Notes under the pieces: model-generated | Told to the model about the DNA's origin: nothing | What the model saw: the letters and a program-made list of their open reading frames with translations, nothing else | The model's database searches: none | Program-made: the position numbers and the translations under genes | Shown here: piece by piece, positions 48,434 through 58,799 of the stretch | Position numbering within the stretch: the stretch's first letter is position 1 | Layout of the letters: every line of letters begins with the position of its first letter | Assembly: GCF_002245495.1 (NCBI RefSeq) | Contig: NZ_NQJF01000008.1 | Location: 62,001-126,000 of the forward strand | DNA length: 64,000 nucleotides | DNA from: Oceanimonas baumannii | GTDB lineage: Bacteria > Pseudomonadota > Gammaproteobacteria > Enterobacterales > Aeromonadaceae | Direction: 5' to 3'

Positions 48434-49168
48434 TCACACCATGTACATGCCGCCGTTAACGTGCAGCGTTTCGCCGGTAATGTAACCAGCTTCATCCGAC
48501 GCCAAAAAGGCCACGGCGGATGCAATCTCTTTGGGGTCGCCCAGGCGCTGAGCCGGAACCTGTGACAAGATACCGGCTCGTTGTTCGTCATTCAATGCGC
48601 GCGTCATATCAGTTTCAATAAAACCGGGGGCCACCACATTTACGGTAATGCCACGGGAAGCCACTTCACGGCCCAGTGACTTGCTGAAACCGATCAGACC
48701 GGCCTTGGCAGCAGCATAGTTGGCCTGACCGGCATTACCCATGGTGCCGACCACAGAACCGATGGTCACAATACGACCGTAACGCTTCTTCATCATGGTG
48801 CGCAGCACTGCCTTGGACAGGCGGAATACCGAGGTCAGGTTGGTGTCGATAATGTCCTGCCACTCGTCTTCCTTCATCCGCATCATCAGATTGTCACGGG
48901 TAATGCCGGCGTTGTTAACCAGTACGTCGATATCACCAAAGCGCTCCTTGATGCTGGCCAGAGTCTGTTCGAGAGAAGCCGGATCGGTCACGTTCAGTAC
49001 CAGACCGGCACCCTGCTCGCCCAGATAGGCGCTGATCGCCTCAGCACCCTTTTCACTGGTGGCAGTGCCAATCACGGTGGCACCACGGCTGGCAAACAGC
49101 TCGGCGGTGGCACGACCAATGCCGCGACTGGCACCGGTGACCAGCACTACTTTACCGGAAAAACTCAT
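48434..49168 (-). CDS. fabG: 3-oxoacyl-ACP reductase
   Basis: 244 residues from the ATG of MSFSGKVVLV, with AAGGAG five bases upstream; a GTG two codons earlier is less suited. Short-chain dehydrogenase with the NADPH loop VTGASRGIGRATA (about 11-23), catalytic NAGITRDNL, and the SVVGTMGNAGQANYAAAKAG triad region (Ser, Tyr151, Lys155). Reduces 3-ketoacyl-ACP. Between fabD and acpP. Confidence 0.97.
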   Translation of the reverse strand: MSFSGKVVLVTGASRGIGRATAELFASRGATVIGTATSEKGAEAISAYLGEQGAGLVLNVTDPASLEQTLASIKERFGDIDVLVNNAGITRDNLMMRMKEDEWQDIIDTNLTSVFRLSKAVLRTMMKKRYGRIVTIGSVVGTMGNAGQANYAAAKAGLIGFSKSLGREVASRGITVNVVAPGFIETDMTRALNDEQRAGILSQVPAQRLGDPKEIASAVAFLASDEAGYITGETLHVNGGMYMV

Positions 49169-49246
49169 ATTCACTCCTTTATCAGGGGTTTAAACCAATT
49201 CAATAATACCCGGATGACGATGGGCAGCATCCGGGCTCAATTGGAA

Positions 49247-50185
49247 TTAAAGACCATTTGCCGCAGCCAGGGCTTTTTCCAGGCTGGCATCATCATTCAC
49301 AGCCACGCCTTCTACACGCTTGTCAATGCGCTTGGCCAGACCGGTCAGTACCTTGCCCGGGCCTACTTCCAGTGCCAGGGTCACGCCCTGCTCCGCCATG
49401 GTCGCCACAGTTTCGGTCCAGCGCACCGGACTGTAAAGCTGACGTACCAGGGCATCCTTGATGGCGGCCGGATCTGTTTCTGGCCTGACATCCACGTTAT
49501 TGATCACCGGCACCGCAGGGGCATTAAAGCTCATGGCAGCCAGCGTTTCAGCCAGTTTAGCAGCAGCAGGCTGCATCAGGGCACAGTGCGACGGCACGCT
49601 CACCGGCAGCGGCAGTGCACGCTTGGCGCCGCTTTCTTTCATCAGCACATTGGCACGTTCCACCGCCGCCTTGTTACCGGCAATAACAACCTGGCCCGGT
49701 GAATTAAAGTTCACCGCCGAGACCACTTCGTCTCCGGCTGCTTTTTCACAGTTGGCAATAATAGTGTCATTATCCAGACCGATAATGGCCGACATGGCAC
49801 CGGTGCCTTCCGGCACGGCATCCTGCATCAGCTTGCCGCGCAGTTCCACCAGCGTGACACCATCCGCCAGGCTGAGCACACCGGCACATACCAGGGCTGA
49901 ATATTCGCCCAGGCTGTGTCCCGCCATCATGGCGGGCTGTGCCCCGCCCTGCTGCTGCCACAGGCGGTACAGGGCCACAGATGCGGTAAGCAGTGCCGGC
50001 TGAGTGCGCCAGGTTTTATTGAGCTCTTCCGCCGGGCCATTCAGCACCAGCGCGGCCAGATCGTAACCCAGGGCCGCGGAGGCCTCGGCAAAGGTGCTTT
50101 TTACAATCTCATGGCTGGCCAGCACATCGGCCAGCATGCCAACGGTCTGGGAGCCCTGTCCGGGAAAGGTTATGGCAAAAGACAT
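49247..50185 (-). CDS. fabD: Malonyl-CoA:ACP transacylase
   Basis: 312 residues. The nucleophile is in MMAGHSLGEYSALVCAG (Ser near 92), with catalytic His in VPSHCALM (near 201) and GQGSQTVGML at the start. AGAGGAA lies 7 bases upstream. Charges ACP with malonate. Follows fabH. Confidence 0.96.
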   Translation of the reverse strand: MSFAITFPGQGSQTVGMLADVLASHEIVKSTFAEASAALGYDLAALVLNGPAEELNKTWRTQPALLTASVALYRLWQQQGGAQPAMMAGHSLGEYSALVCAGVLSLADGVTLVELRGKLMQDAVPEGTGAMSAIIGLDNDTIIANCEKAAGDEVVSAVNFNSPGQVVIAGNKAAVERANVLMKESGAKRALPLPVSVPSHCALMQPAAAKLAETLAAMSFNAPAVPVINNVDVRPETDPAAIKDALVRQLYSPVRWTETVATMAEQGVTLALEVGPGKVLTGLAKRIDKRVEGVAVNDDASLEKALAAANGL

Positions 50186-50196
50186 GGTAATTCCTC

Positions 50197-51156
50197 TTAA
50201 AAACGTACCAGGGCCGAGCCCCAGGCAAAACCGCCGCCAAAGGCTTCCAGCAGCACCAGCTGACCGCGCTGAATGCGGCCGTCACGCACTCCTTCGTCCA
50301 GCGCAATGGGCACACTGGCCGCCGAGGTATTACCGTGCTTGTCGAGCGTCAGAATAACACTGTCCAGCGACATGCCCAGCTTGCGGGCGGTGGCATTAAT
50401 AATACGGTAGTTGGCCTGATGAGGCACCAGCCAGTCGAGCTCCGACTTGTCGATGCCGTTGGCCTCAAGGGTCTGGGTCACGATGTCGCTCAGGCGGGAT
50501 ACGGCCACCTTGAATACTTCGTTGCCCTTCATGTGCATATAGGCATCCATTTCGGTGCCGGAAACACCACGCTGACGATGCGGCAGCTTGAGCAGCTCGC
50601 CATAAGCACCATCGGCATGCAAATGCGTAGACAGAATACCCGGCTCTTCGCTGGCACCCAGCACCACGGCACCGGCACCGTCACCGAACAGAATAATGGT
50701 GGAGCGGTCTTCCGGATCGCACATGCGCGACAGAGCATCGGCACCAATCACCAGCACATGACGGGCCTGACCACTTTTAATAAATTGATCCGCCACGCTC
50801 AGCGCGTAGCTGAAGCCGGCACAGGCGGCGGCCAGGTCAAACGCCGGAATGCCGGGCACATTAAGCAAAGCCTGCACTTCACAGGCGGCGGCCGGAAAGG
50901 CATTGTCAGCGCTGGTGGTGGCCAGCACTATCATGTCGAGTTGCCCGGCTTCAATGCCGGCGGCATCCAGTGCGCGCAGCGCGGCTCCATAAGACATGGT
51001 GGCCACGGTTTCTTCGGCACCGGCAATGCGACGTTCGCGAATGCCGGTACGTTCCACGATCCATTGATCGCTGGTTTCTACCATTCTTTCCAGGTCGGCG
51101 TTGGTACGCACGCCCTGAGGCAGATAGCTGCCGGTTCCCAAAATTTTACTGTTCAT
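50197..51156 (-). CDS. fabH: 3-oxoacyl-ACP synthase III
   Basis: 319 residues. The cysteine is in [14 protein letters not shown] (near 112), with His in [11 protein letters not shown] (near 244) and Asn in [15 protein letters not shown] (near 274). Starts fatty-acid synthesis with acetyl-CoA and malonyl-ACP. Sits 5 bases after plsX. Confidence 0.97.
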   Translation of the reverse strand: MNSKILGTGSYLPQGVRTNADLERMVETSDQWIVERTGIRERRIAGAEETVATMSYGAALRALDAAGIEAGQLDMIVLATTSADNAFPAAACEVQALLNVPGIPAFDLAAACAGFSYALSVADQFIKSGQARHVLVIGADALSRMCDPEDRSTIILFGDGAGAVVLGASEEPGILSTHLHADGAYGELLKLPHRQRGVSGTEMDAYMHMKGNEVFKVAVSRLSDIVTQTLEANGIDKSELDWLVPHQANYRIINATARKLGMSLDSVILTLDKHGNTSAASVPIALDEGVRDGRIQRGQLVLLEAFGGGFAWGSALVRF

Positions 51157-51161
51157 AGGCG

Positions 51162-52172
51162 TTATCTTGCGTGACTGTCCTGAGGGGCAGTATCAAAAAG
51201 ATGCGCGATTTTCGCAGGCAACTGATGCTCAGTTTCGACGACGGCCTGCAGAATCGCATTCAAGAAGGCGGGTGATCCTGCGCTCCCGTGGCTTTTCACC
51301 ACACTGGAACGTAATCCTATCAGACTGGCCCCATTATACTGGTCCGGGTTCAGATGAGAAAGCCGCCGTTTCAGCCAGACGCCCAGCAGCGTCCACCAGA
51401 ACCCGCGCTTTTTTCCCGCGCCCAGTAACAGCCGGGCCACCCCTTCACTGGTTTTGAGGGCCACATTGCCAACAAAGCCGTCACAGACAATGACTTCGGC
51501 GGTGCCGGCAAATAAATCGTTGCCTTCGATATAGCCTTGATAATTCAGCGCCGGTAATTCGTTCAGCCGGCGCGCAGCCTGGCGCACCGCCTCATACCCT
51601 TTATTCGACTCGGCCCCCACGTTCAACAGCATGACACGTGGGTTCTGTTGCGACAAGACATGCCGGGCTACCGCATCACCCATACGGGCAAATTGTACCA
51701 GCTGGCCGGCATCGCAACATACGTTGGCTCCTACGTCCAGCAACAGGGCATGGCTGCCGTCGGCCTGAGGCAAACGGGTAATCAGCGCAGGTCGGTCTAC
51801 GCCAGGCAGGGTTTGCACCACCTTGATGGCCATGGCCATCAGCGCACCGGTGTTCCCGCCGCTCACGCAGGCCTGAGCCTCGCCGGCAGACAGGGCATTC
51901 AGGGCCCGGCACATGGACGAGTCAGGTAGATGACGCAGGGCATAGCCGGCTTTGTGCTCGTTGGTGACCTGTTGGGTACAGTAATGGACCCGAACCCGCT
52001 CATGGGCGGTCAGGTTACAGCGTTCAAGCCAGGGAGAAAGCGCCGCGCGGGACCCGAAAAGATGCAGGTGCAGGTCGGGCAGAAGCGACAGTGCCTGCGC
52101 GGCGGCAGGCACTGTAACCGGGGGGCCAAAATCGCCCCCCATCATATCAAGCGCAACGGTCAGCTGCGGCAA
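51162..52172 (-). CDS. plsX: Phosphate acyltransferase PlsX
   Basis: 336 residues. Makes acyl-phosphate from acyl-ACP for phospholipid synthesis. Recognised by [15 protein letters not shown] at the N-terminus, [15 protein letters not shown] and [18 protein letters not shown]. Start is TTG (MPQLTVAL), with AAGGG eight bases upstream that overlaps the rpmF stop region; rpmF ends 11 bases before. Confidence 0.95.
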   Translation of the reverse strand: MPQLTVALDMMGGDFGPPVTVPAAAQALSLLPDLHLHLFGSRAALSPWLERCNLTAHERVRVHYCTQQVTNEHKAGYALRHLPDSSMCRALNALSAGEAQACVSGGNTGALMAMAIKVVQTLPGVDRPALITRLPQADGSHALLLDVGANVCCDAGQLVQFARMGDAVARHVLSQQNPRVMLLNVGAESNKGYEAVRQAARRLNELPALNYQGYIEGNDLFAGTAEVIVCDGFVGNVALKTSEGVARLLLGAGKKRGFWWTLLGVWLKRRLSHLNPDQYNGASLIGLRSSVVKSHGSAGSPAFLNAILQAVVETEHQLPAKIAHLFDTAPQDSHAR

Positions 52173-52183
52173 AAGGGCAACCC

Positions 52184-52354
52184 TTACTGGGCGATTACCT
52201 TTTTACCACGGTAGAAACCATCGGCAGTCACGTGGTGACGACGATGAGTTTCGCCAGTGGTCTGGTCTACAGACAGGCTGGCAGTGCTCAGGGCATCGTG
52301 TGAACGACGCATACCACGCTTGGAACGGGTTTTACGGTTCTGTTGTACGGCCAT
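52184..52354 (-). CDS. rpmF: 50S ribosomal protein L32
   Basis: 56 residues: [20 protein letters not shown], then [10 protein letters not shown] and a C-terminal RGKKVIAQ. Highly basic, the usual L32 length and composition of cysteine-free gammaproteobacterial type. Lies between yceD and plsX, the conserved order. Confidence 0.97.
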   Translation of the reverse strand: MAVQQNRKTRSKRGMRRSHDALSTASLSVDQTTGETHRRHHVTADGFYRGKKVIAQ

Positions 52355-52375
52355 TTGACCTAACTCCTAAATCAG

Positions 52376-52897
52376 TTACTTTCGTTTCAGCTCTTCCAGA
52401 ATTGCGAAAGGGTTCGAACGCTCTTCGGCTTCGGGAAGTTCACCATAGCTCAGATCAAACTTGCCCTCGGCACACCCTTCATTTTCATGAGCGGGTACCA
52501 GCGGCAAGGCGAGAATGAGTTCATCCTCAATGGTCTGCGCCAGATTGATTTCTCCGAATTCATCGGCCTCAAACGTTTCGTACTCTTCCGGTAATTCCGG
52601 TGCCTCGGCATCTTCACGCAAAGGCGTGTACGTAAACTCGGACTCTATGGTGGTGTCGAACATTTCATTACAGCGCTGGCACTGAAGGGTGACGTCTACG
52701 CCGGCTTTACCCGACATAATACGCAGCCCCTGGGCATCGGTGCCAAAGGTCAGAGAAACGTTGATATCACCATGGATACCTTGGGTAGACTCCGCCAGTC
52801 TGGGCATCAGCTCTGCGGCAAAAACTCCCTGATAATCCAGGCGTTTATTGGCGCAGCGAACGGGGTCAACCTTGATGGGCAACTTTACCTTTTCCAT
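52376..52897 (-). CDS. yceD: YceD/DUF177 family protein
   Basis: 173 residues. Matches YceD throughout: MEKVKLPIKVDPVR, KRLDYQGVF, the cysteine pair VTLQCQRCNEMF (CxxC, near 72) and EFGEINLAQTIEDELILALPLVPAH. Family linked to 23S rRNA accumulation in plants and bacteria, with no enzymatic activity known. A consensus-like TATAAT sits only 11 bases upstream of the start codon, so its mRNA may be nearly leaderless. Confidence 0.93.
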   Translation of the reverse strand: MEKVKLPIKVDPVRCANKRLDYQGVFAAELMPRLAESTQGIHGDINVSLTFGTDAQGLRIMSGKAGVDVTLQCQRCNEMFDTTIESEFTYTPLREDAEAPELPEEYETFEADEFGEINLAQTIEDELILALPLVPAHENEGCAEGKFDLSYGELPEAEERSNPFAILEELKRK

Positions 52898-52908
52898 AAG
52901 GCGCGCAT

Positions 52909-52936
52909 ATTATAGCGCGTCTTCACCGGAGTCAAA
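52909..52936 (-). promoter_or_regulatory. yceD-rpmF operon promoter
   Basis: Leftward TTTGAC (52931-52936) and TATAAT (52909-52914), 16 bases apart. The ATG of yceD ends 11 bases after the -10, so a start at the usual spacing leaves a leader of only about 3-6 bases. Confidence 0.75.
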
Positions 52937-53033
52937 GAGAAAATGACTTTCAGAGCCATAACAACGGTTTGTATCCCCGCTCCGGCTCCGGCTAGAATAA
53001 CAGATTATTCATTTTCCTAGCCTGAGCGTTGCC

Positions 53034-53612
53034 ATGCCGCCGCTGATCCTTGCATCTTCTTCCCCTTACCGCCGTGCGCTGCTGGAGCGGCTCGGGGTCT
53101 CTTTTACCTGCCACAGCCCGGACATTGACGAAACGCCCCTGCCCGATGAAACCGGCGAGGCAATGGCCCTGCGCCTGGCACAACAAAAAGCCGCTGCGGT
53201 GGCCGCCTCCTGCCAGTCAGGGCTGGTGGTTGGCTCGGATCAGGTTTGCGTAAACGGCGGCCAGCTGCTGGGCAAACCCGGCACCGTAGAGAACGCGCGC
53301 CGGCAACTGCTGGCCGCTTCAGGCAAAACCGTCACCTTTTATACCGGCTTGTGTGTGCACGATATTGCCACCGGGCGCAGCGCCTCACTGGTTGAGCCAT
53401 TCCGGGTGCACTTTCGCCCGCTCACCGCTGCGCAGATAGACAGCTACCTGGAAAAAGAGCCGGCCCTCGACTGCGCCGGGGCCTTTAAATGCGAAGGGCT
53501 TGGCATCAGCCTGTTTACCCGCATGGAAGGCCGGGATCCCAACAGTCTGGTCGGTCTGCCGCTGATCGCCCTGGTGGAGCTGCTGGCAGAATTTGGGGTG
53601 GAAGTGCCTTGA
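53034..53612 (+). CDS. yceF: Maf-family nucleotide pyrophosphatase (YceF)
   Basis: 192 residues. Maf-fold nucleoside triphosphate pyrophosphatase; the YceF type prefers 7-methyl-GTP. Motifs: ILASSSPYRRALLERLG at the start, ALRLAQQKAAAV, and the catalytic VVGSDQVCVNGG (near 66). It diverges from yceD, the standard neighbour. Confidence 0.93.
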   Translation: MPPLILASSSPYRRALLERLGVSFTCHSPDIDETPLPDETGEAMALRLAQQKAAAVAASCQSGLVVGSDQVCVNGGQLLGKPGTVENARRQLLAASGKTVTFYTGLCVHDIATGRSASLVEPFRVHFRPLTAAQIDSYLEKEPALDCAGAFKCEGLGISLFTRMEGRDPNSLVGLPLIALVELLAEFGVEVP

Positions 53613-53628
53613 ATCGTGAGGAGTGACT

Positions 53629-53710
53629 GTCACTCCCACGAAGGCGGGAGTCCATTCTGCCAGCCGCCATGACGCTGTCTGCTCTGGATGCCCGCCTTCG
53701 CGGGCATGAC
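53629..53710. repeat. Dispersed inverted-repeat element, copy c
   Basis: Arms GTCACTCCCACGAAGGCGG...GAGTCCA and TGGATGCCCGCC...GGGCATGAC between two convergent genes (maf and HAD). May also contribute a hairpin for transcription ending. Confidence 0.7.
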
Positions 53711-53716
53711 GAAGCC

Positions 53717-54358
53717 TTAGACCCAATCCCGTAAATGACGGATATCATCAATCATGGCAACAGGGCTGTGCACAGTAAGCTGATCGCGGTTATGCACCCC
53801 ATAGGTAACACCAATCCGGTCCATGCCAATGGCTTCAGCCATGGCCAGATCGTAGCTTGAGTCTCCGACCATCACCGCCTGCTCCGGGGCCAGACCAAGC
53901 TCGTCGAGGATCTGCACCAGCATCAGCGGATCCGGCTTGGAACGGGCCTGGTCCGCACCACGCAGGGCATGAAACAAATGCCCCAGGCCAGTCTCTTCCA
54001 GCACTCTGTCCAACCCTTCCCGCGCCTTGCCGGTGGCCACCGCCAGCCGGTAACCGGTGCCATGCAAACTGCTCAGCATATCCGCCGCTCCGGTAAACAA
54101 TGGTGTTGGCGTGGTATTCAGCTCCAGATAATGCCGGCGATAAGCGTGCAGCAGGGCATCGCTCTCGGCCGGCGACAGCTCGCCAAACAGAATGGGAAAG
54201 GCCCGGTACAGACTCAGGCCAATAATGTGCCGCACCGACTCGGGCGCAGGTACCGGCTGATTACAATCGATGGCCGCGGCCTGCATGCAGGACACGATGC
54301 GTGCCACCGAGTCCATCAGAGTGCCGTCCCAGTCAAAAATCACCAGCTCATACTTCAT
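53717..54358 (-). CDS. HAD-superfamily phosphatase (Gph-like)
   Basis: 213 residues. HAD motifs: [18 protein letters not shown] (Asp nucleophile pair), VATGK (motif II), RSKPDP with a KPDP lysine (motif III) and [16 protein letters not shown] (motif IV). Helical cap of the phosphoglycolate-phosphatase group. Usually next to rluC and rne in this gene order; the ATG overlaps the rluC stop by four bases, so they are co-translated. Substrate unknown. Confidence 0.87.
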   Translation of the reverse strand: MKYELVIFDWDGTLMDSVARIVSCMQAAAIDCNQPVPAPESVRHIIGLSLYRAFPILFGELSPAESDALLHAYRRHYLELNTTPTPLFTGAADMLSSLHGTGYRLAVATGKAREGLDRVLEETGLGHLFHALRGADQARSKPDPLMLVQILDELGLAPEQAVMVGDSSYDLAMAEAIGMDRIGVTYGVHNRDQLTVHSPVAMIDDIRHLRDWV

Positions 54359-55305
54359 GACGTCGCCATTCTCGTCAGCAGCTTTTTCAGCGCCGGCTCC
54401 AGCGGGGCCTCCAGCGTCATGGTTTCTTCCCTGTCCGGGTGATAAAAGCGAATGCGGCAGGCATGCAAAAACAGCCGGCCAAGCCCGATGCTGCGCATGG
54501 CTTCATCAAACTGACGATCACCGTATTTATCATCGCCGGCAATGGGATGACCGGCATGCAGCGTATGCACCCGGATTTGATGGGTACGGCCGGTGACCGG
54601 GCTACACTCCACCAGGGTGGCACCGTGAAATTTCTGCACAATACGAAAACGGGTTTCCGACGGCTTGCCGTCCCGATCTACTCTGACAATGCGCTCCCCT
54701 GACGCCAGCTCGTTTTTCTTCAGCGGGGCTTTCACCGCTTTCTGATGTGCCTGCCACTGGCCACGCACCAGGGCCAGGTAATGCTTGTCCATGGTTTTTT
54801 CACGCAACTGCTCGTGCAGGCTGCGCAGCATGCTGCGTTTTTTGGCCACCAGCAAAATGCCGGATGTGTCCCGGTCCAGCCGGTGTACCAGTTCCAGAAA
54901 GCGTGCCTGAGGGCGCAGCGAACGCAGCCCTTCGATCACGCCGAAGCTCAGACCACTTCCACCGTGTACCGCCATGCCCGAAGGCTTGTTCAGCACCAGC
55001 AATGCATCGTCTTCATAGATAATGGCAGACTCCAGCCCCTGCACGCTGTCGAGCTTGGCCGATGGCAGCACCTCTTCCCGCTCAGCCACCCGCACCGGCG
55101 GCACCCGGATAATGTCGCCGGCCACCAGCTTGTATTCCGGTTTAATGCGCTTTTTGTTAACCCTTACCTCGCCTTTGCGCAAAATACGATAAATCAGGCT
55201 TTTGGGAACGCCTTTTAGCTGAGTCCGTAAAAAGTTGTCGATGCGCTGCCCCTCATGCTCAGCTTCAATGGTGAGCAGCCGCACGCTTTGATGTTCTTGT
55301 TTCAT
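54355..55305 (-). CDS. rluC: 23S rRNA pseudouridine(955/2504/2580) synthase
   Basis: 316 residues. An S4 RNA-binding domain (about 18-85, with [30 protein letters not shown]) precedes the pseudouridylase domain. The catalytic aspartate is in [18 protein letters not shown] (near 146). Modifies 23S rRNA. Divergent from rne, as in E. coli and Vibrio. Confidence 0.94.
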   Translation of the reverse strand: MKQEHQSVRLLTIEAEHEGQRIDNFLRTQLKGVPKSLIYRILRKGEVRVNKKRIKPEYKLVAGDIIRVPPVRVAEREEVLPSAKLDSVQGLESAIIYEDDALLVLNKPSGMAVHGGSGLSFGVIEGLRSLRPQARFLELVHRLDRDTSGILLVAKKRSMLRSLHEQLREKTMDKHYLALVRGQWQAHQKAVKAPLKKNELASGERIVRVDRDGKPSETRFRIVQKFHGATLVECSPVTGRTHQIRVHTLHAGHPIAGDDKYGDRQFDEAMRSIGLGRLFLHACRIRFYHPDREETMTLEAPLEPALKKLLTRMATS

Positions 55306-55643
55306 GGCGGCGATTCTACCACTGAAGCCGGTGTTTTTGCTGCAAAAAAGGTGCCTTGCTATGGCTGTGGGTAAAGTGTGATAATGCAGGAGATTTTAGT
55401 GTCTTCCCGGGTGGGGGGACACACCCTGAAACCCTGGAATATTCTGTTCGGTTCGCGACCTTTGGGCTTTTCTCCCCTTTAGACGTGAAACACACCTGAA
55501 AATGCGCCCCATGCGTAAGCCAGCCGGGAGGCTGTAACGACTACGCTAAAAGACCCGGGGCCGGTGTCGGTCGGAGCAGAACGGGTACTCCGGGTAATGC
55601 GAACACTGTAAAAAACAGTAAAAACATATAAAAAGAGTACTCA
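55306..55643 (+). promoter_or_regulatory. rne promoter and long 5' leader
   Basis: A 338-base gene-free gap between divergent rluC and rne. TTGCTA (55356-55361) and GATAAT (55380-55385), 18 bases apart, suit a promoter, leaving a leader of about 250 bases with stretches able to form hairpins (e.g. CCCGGGTGGGGGG and CCGGGAGGCTG). In E. coli the long rne leader mediates autoregulation by RNase E itself; the length here fits, but the hairpins have not been tested. Confidence 0.6.
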
Positions 55644-58600
55644 ATGAAAAGAATGCTAATTAACGCAACCCAGGAAGAGGAGTTGCGCGTTGCCCTGGTG
55701 GACGGGCAAAGACTGTACGATCTCGATATTGAAAGTCCCGGCCACGAGCAAAAGAAAGCCAACATTTACAAAGGTAAAATCACCCGGGTAGAGCCCAGTC
55801 TTGAAGCCGCCTTTGTCGACTACGGTGCCGAGCGCCATGGTTTTCTGCCGCTCAAGGAAATTGCCCGCAATTACTTTCCCGCAGGTTACACCTATCAGGG
55901 CCGCCCCAACATCAAGGAAGTGGTCAAGGAAGGTCAGGAAGTCATCGTTCAGATCGACAAGGAAGAGCGTGGCAACAAAGGGGCAGCCCTTACCACCTTT
56001 ATCAGCCTGGCCGGCTCCTACCTGGTACTGATGCCCAATAACCCCCGTGCCGGTGGTATTTCACGCCGCATTGAGGGTGATGAGCGCACCGAGCTGAAAG
56101 AAGCCCTGTCCCGTCTCAAGCTGCCTGATGGTATGGGCCTGATTGTGCGCACCGCCGGTGTGGGCAAATCCGGCGAAGAGCTGGAGTGGGACCTGAATGT
56201 ACTGAAAGCCCACTGGGCTGCCATTCAGGAAGCGGCCGACAGCCGTTCCGCCCCTTTCCTGATCCATCAGGAAAGCAACGTGATCGTGCGTGCCATCCGC
56301 GACTACCTGCGCCGTGACATCGGTGAAATTCTTATCGATAACCCCACGGTGTTTGATCGCGCCAAACAGCACATTCAGCTGGTGCGCCCCGACTTTATCA
56401 ATCGGGTGAAGCTGTATGAGGGCGATGTGCCCATGTTCAGCCACTACCAGATTGAGAGCCAGATTGAATCGGCCTTCCAGCGTGAAGTGCGCCTGCCCTC
56501 CGGCGGCAGCATCGTCATCGATCCGACCGAAGCGCTGACTTCCATCGACATCAACTCATCCCGTGCCACCAAGGGCGGCGATATTGAAGAAACCGCACTG
56601 CAGACCAACCTGGAAGCGGCCGATGAAATTGCCCGCCAGCTGCGCCTGCGTGACCTGGGCGGTCTGGTGGTGATCGACTTTATCGACATGACCCCGGTGC
56701 GCCACCAGCGTGAAGTGGAAAACCGCCTGCGCGATGCCGTACGCCAGGACCGCGCCCGCATTCAGCTGGGCCGTATTTCCCGCTTTGGCCTGCTGGAAAT
56801 GTCACGCCAGCGCCTGCGTCCTTCACTGGGCGAGTCCAGCACCCATGTGTGCCCGCGCTGTCTGGGTCAGGGCACCATTCGCGATAACGAATCCCTGGCA
56901 CTGGCCATTCTGCGCCTGATCGAAGAAGAAGCCCTGAAAGACAACACCGGCCAGATCCATGGTCAGGTACCGGTGGATGTCGCGGCCTACCTGCTGAACG
57001 AAAAGCGCAAGTCCATTGCCAACCTGGAAAACCGTTACAAGGTCGATATTTTCATTATCCCCAATGAGCAGCTGGAAACGCCGCACTTTGACGTGACACG
57101 GGTGCGCAGCAGCGATGTGGAAGATGTCACCAGTTTTGAGCTGAAAACCGAAGTAGAGCAGACCGCCTACCAGCCACGCCAGCAGGAAGCCACCAAAAAG
57201 ATTGAGCAGCCTGCCCTGCAGGGCTTCTCTGCCCCTGCGCCGGCACCGGTGGCCGCCACTCCGGCAGCACAACAGCCCGTTCAGGCCCGCCAACCCGGCC
57301 TGTTAAGCCGTTTGTTCTGCACCATTGCCGGCTGGTTTAAAGGCAGTGAACAACCTCAGACTACCGCTACGCCCGAGCCGGCTCCGGCCAAACCCGAGCG
57401 CGGTAACCGGGGCCAGCGTAATGGCGAGCGTCAGGATCGCCGCCAGCGGGGTGATCGTCGCAATAACAACCGCAACCGCAAACCCCGTGACGACGAGCGC
57501 AACCAGAAGCCGGCACCGGCCGCCGCCGTACAGGAAAGCAACGAGCAGCCGGCTGAGCGTCCGCGCCGTGAGCGCCGCAAGCCCCGCCGTGAGCAGCAGC
57601 CTGAGCGCGCCGCCCGCCCGCAGCAGGAGCAGCAACCGGCTCAGGAGCCGCAACAACATACCGGTAACGCCCGGCCCGCTGCTGCACAGGATGAACAAAA
57701 AGAGCAGGCCCGTGAACAGGTAGTGGCTGTGCGCCGTGAACGTCGCCAGCTGCGCAAGCAGGTGCGACTGGACAGCGAAGGCCGCACTCAGGAAGCCAAA
57801 GCCGTACCTGAAAAAGCCAGCGAACCGGTTCAGCCTGCTGACAAAGCCGCCACTCAGGAGCAGCCTCAGCCGCACAAACGCGCACCCAAGCGCAAGCGCA
57901 TCAATGAAGACAGCCGTCGTCGCCGCCGGGAAGAAACCATTGCTGCCCTTATCGAGCAGGAAGGTGCTGAAAAATGGGTAGCCAGCGACAATGAGGCCGA
58001 GCAAAAGCAGCCCGCAGCAGCGGTAGTGGAAACCCGTCCTGAGCCGGCAGCTCAGCCCAAGGTCGCCGAGCCGGAGCAGGCCCAGCCCGAAGCAGTTGTT
58101 GCTGCAGAGCCTGAGCAGCAGGTACAAGCGCCGATCGCGGCCGAGCCTGAGCAGGTAAACGCCAAAGTGGCAGCCAGCTCCGAGCCAGAACAACAGCCTC
58201 AACCGGAAACCGCTGTGCCCGAGCCGGTGAAAAGCGAGCCCGCTGCCGAGGTTGTGCAACCGCAAGCCGAGCCAGCACCTCGCACCGAGCCTGAGCAGGT
58301 GGAAGCCGCCGACAGCACCGTGTCCGAACAGTCACAACCGGAACAGCTTGTGCAGCAGGAAAACGTTGCAGAGCCGGAAGTGACTGCCGAGCCTGAACCC
58401 GTTGCCGTGCAGGCCGAACCGCAGCCGGCACCGGCTGTTGCTAAGGCTTCAGTTAAGGCCTCAGCTCCCAAAGGCCTTGGCCGCTATCTGGCTGCCCGCA
58501 AGGCATCGGCTCCGATGGCCAAGCCACCGGTAGTGGAAGCAGCACCTTACGTGAAGCCCGACTACCCGCCCCTGGTGCGCCAGCCCATCGCCACCAGCGG

Positions 58601-58661
58601 TCGTCAGGGTGGCAGCACCAATGCCACCAATCAGGCCTCGGCCCCCATGGCCAAACCCTGA
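55644..58661 (+). CDS. rne: Ribonuclease E
   Basis: 1005 residues. The catalytic half (1-520) holds an S1 domain (near 38-120), DNase-I-like subdomain with the metal-binding Asp in [11 protein letters not shown] (near 303) and VIDFIDM (near 346), and the zinc-link CPRCLGQG (near 404). An amphipathic membrane-binding helix is [15 protein letters not shown] (near 553). The C-terminal ~430 residues are a low-complexity, Arg/Pro/Glu/Gln-rich scaffold (arginine-rich, then EPEQ-rich repeats). It ends in two [18 protein letters not shown] motifs, the type that binds polynucleotide phosphorylase. Master endonuclease for RNA decay and processing. Confidence 0.95.
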   Translation: MKRMLINATQEEELRVALVDGQRLYDLDIESPGHEQKKANIYKGKITRVEPSLEAAFVDYGAERHGFLPLKEIARNYFPAGYTYQGRPNIKEVVKEGQEVIVQIDKEERGNKGAALTTFISLAGSYLVLMPNNPRAGGISRRIEGDERTELKEALSRLKLPDGMGLIVRTAGVGKSGEELEWDLNVLKAHWAAIQEAADSRSAPFLIHQESNVIVRAIRDYLRRDIGEILIDNPTVFDRAKQHIQLVRPDFINRVKLYEGDVPMFSHYQIESQIESAFQREVRLPSGGSIVIDPTEALTSIDINSSRATKGGDIEETALQTNLEAADEIARQLRLRDLGGLVVIDFIDMTPVRHQREVENRLRDAVRQDRARIQLGRISRFGLLEMSRQRLRPSLGESSTHVCPRCLGQGTIRDNESLALAILRLIEEEALKDNTGQIHGQVPVDVAAYLLNEKRKSIANLENRYKVDIFIIPNEQLETPHFDVTRVRSSDVEDVTSFELKTEVEQTAYQPRQQEATKKIEQPALQGFSAPAPAPVAATPAAQQPVQARQPGLLSRLFCTIAGWFKGSEQPQTTATPEPAPAKPERGNRGQRNGERQDRRQRGDRRNNNRNRKPRDDERNQKPAPAAAVQESNEQPAERPRRERRKPRREQQPERAARPQQEQQPAQEPQQHTGNARPAAAQDEQKEQAREQVVAVRRERRQLRKQVRLDSEGRTQEAKAVPEKASEPVQPADKAATQEQPQPHKRAPKRKRINEDSRRRRREETIAALIEQEGAEKWVASDNEAEQKQPAAAVVETRPEPAAQPKVAEPEQAQPEAVVAAEPEQQVQAPIAAEPEQVNAKVAASSEPEQQPQPETAVPEPVKSEPAAEVVQPQAEPAPRTEPEQVEAADSTVSEQSQPEQLVQQENVAEPEVTAEPEPVAVQAEPQPAPAVAKASVKASAPKGLGRYLAARKASAPMAKPPVVEAAPYVKPDYPPLVRQPIATSGRQGGSTNATNQASAPMAKP

Positions 58662-58675
58662 TCAACGGTAAAAAT

Positions 58676-58701
58676 AAAAGGCTCCTTCGGGAGCCTTTTT
58701 T
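58676..58701 (+). terminator. rne terminator
   Basis: GGCTCC and GGAGCC around a TTCG tetraloop, preceded by AAAA and followed by six T. Lies 15 bases after the rne stop. Confidence 0.9.
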
Positions 58702-58711
58702 ATATCTAATA

Positions 58712-58740
58712 CCGTCACTCCGGCTCAGGCCGGAGTCCCG
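58712..58740. repeat. Dispersed inverted-repeat element, copy d (single arm)
   Basis: GTCACTCCGGCTCAGGCCGGAGTCC resembles the first arms of copies a-c. The second arm is not recognisable. Confidence 0.6.
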
Positions 58741-58799
58741 TCATCTGTAGGTTGGGGTGAACATGGCGGATCCCAACAAACACCCTTGCAGGCCGTGCT

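Noticed and set aside
57303-58265. 320-codon Leu/Arg-rich frame opposite the RNase E tail
   Set aside because: Antisense of a low-complexity repeat region; no independent support.
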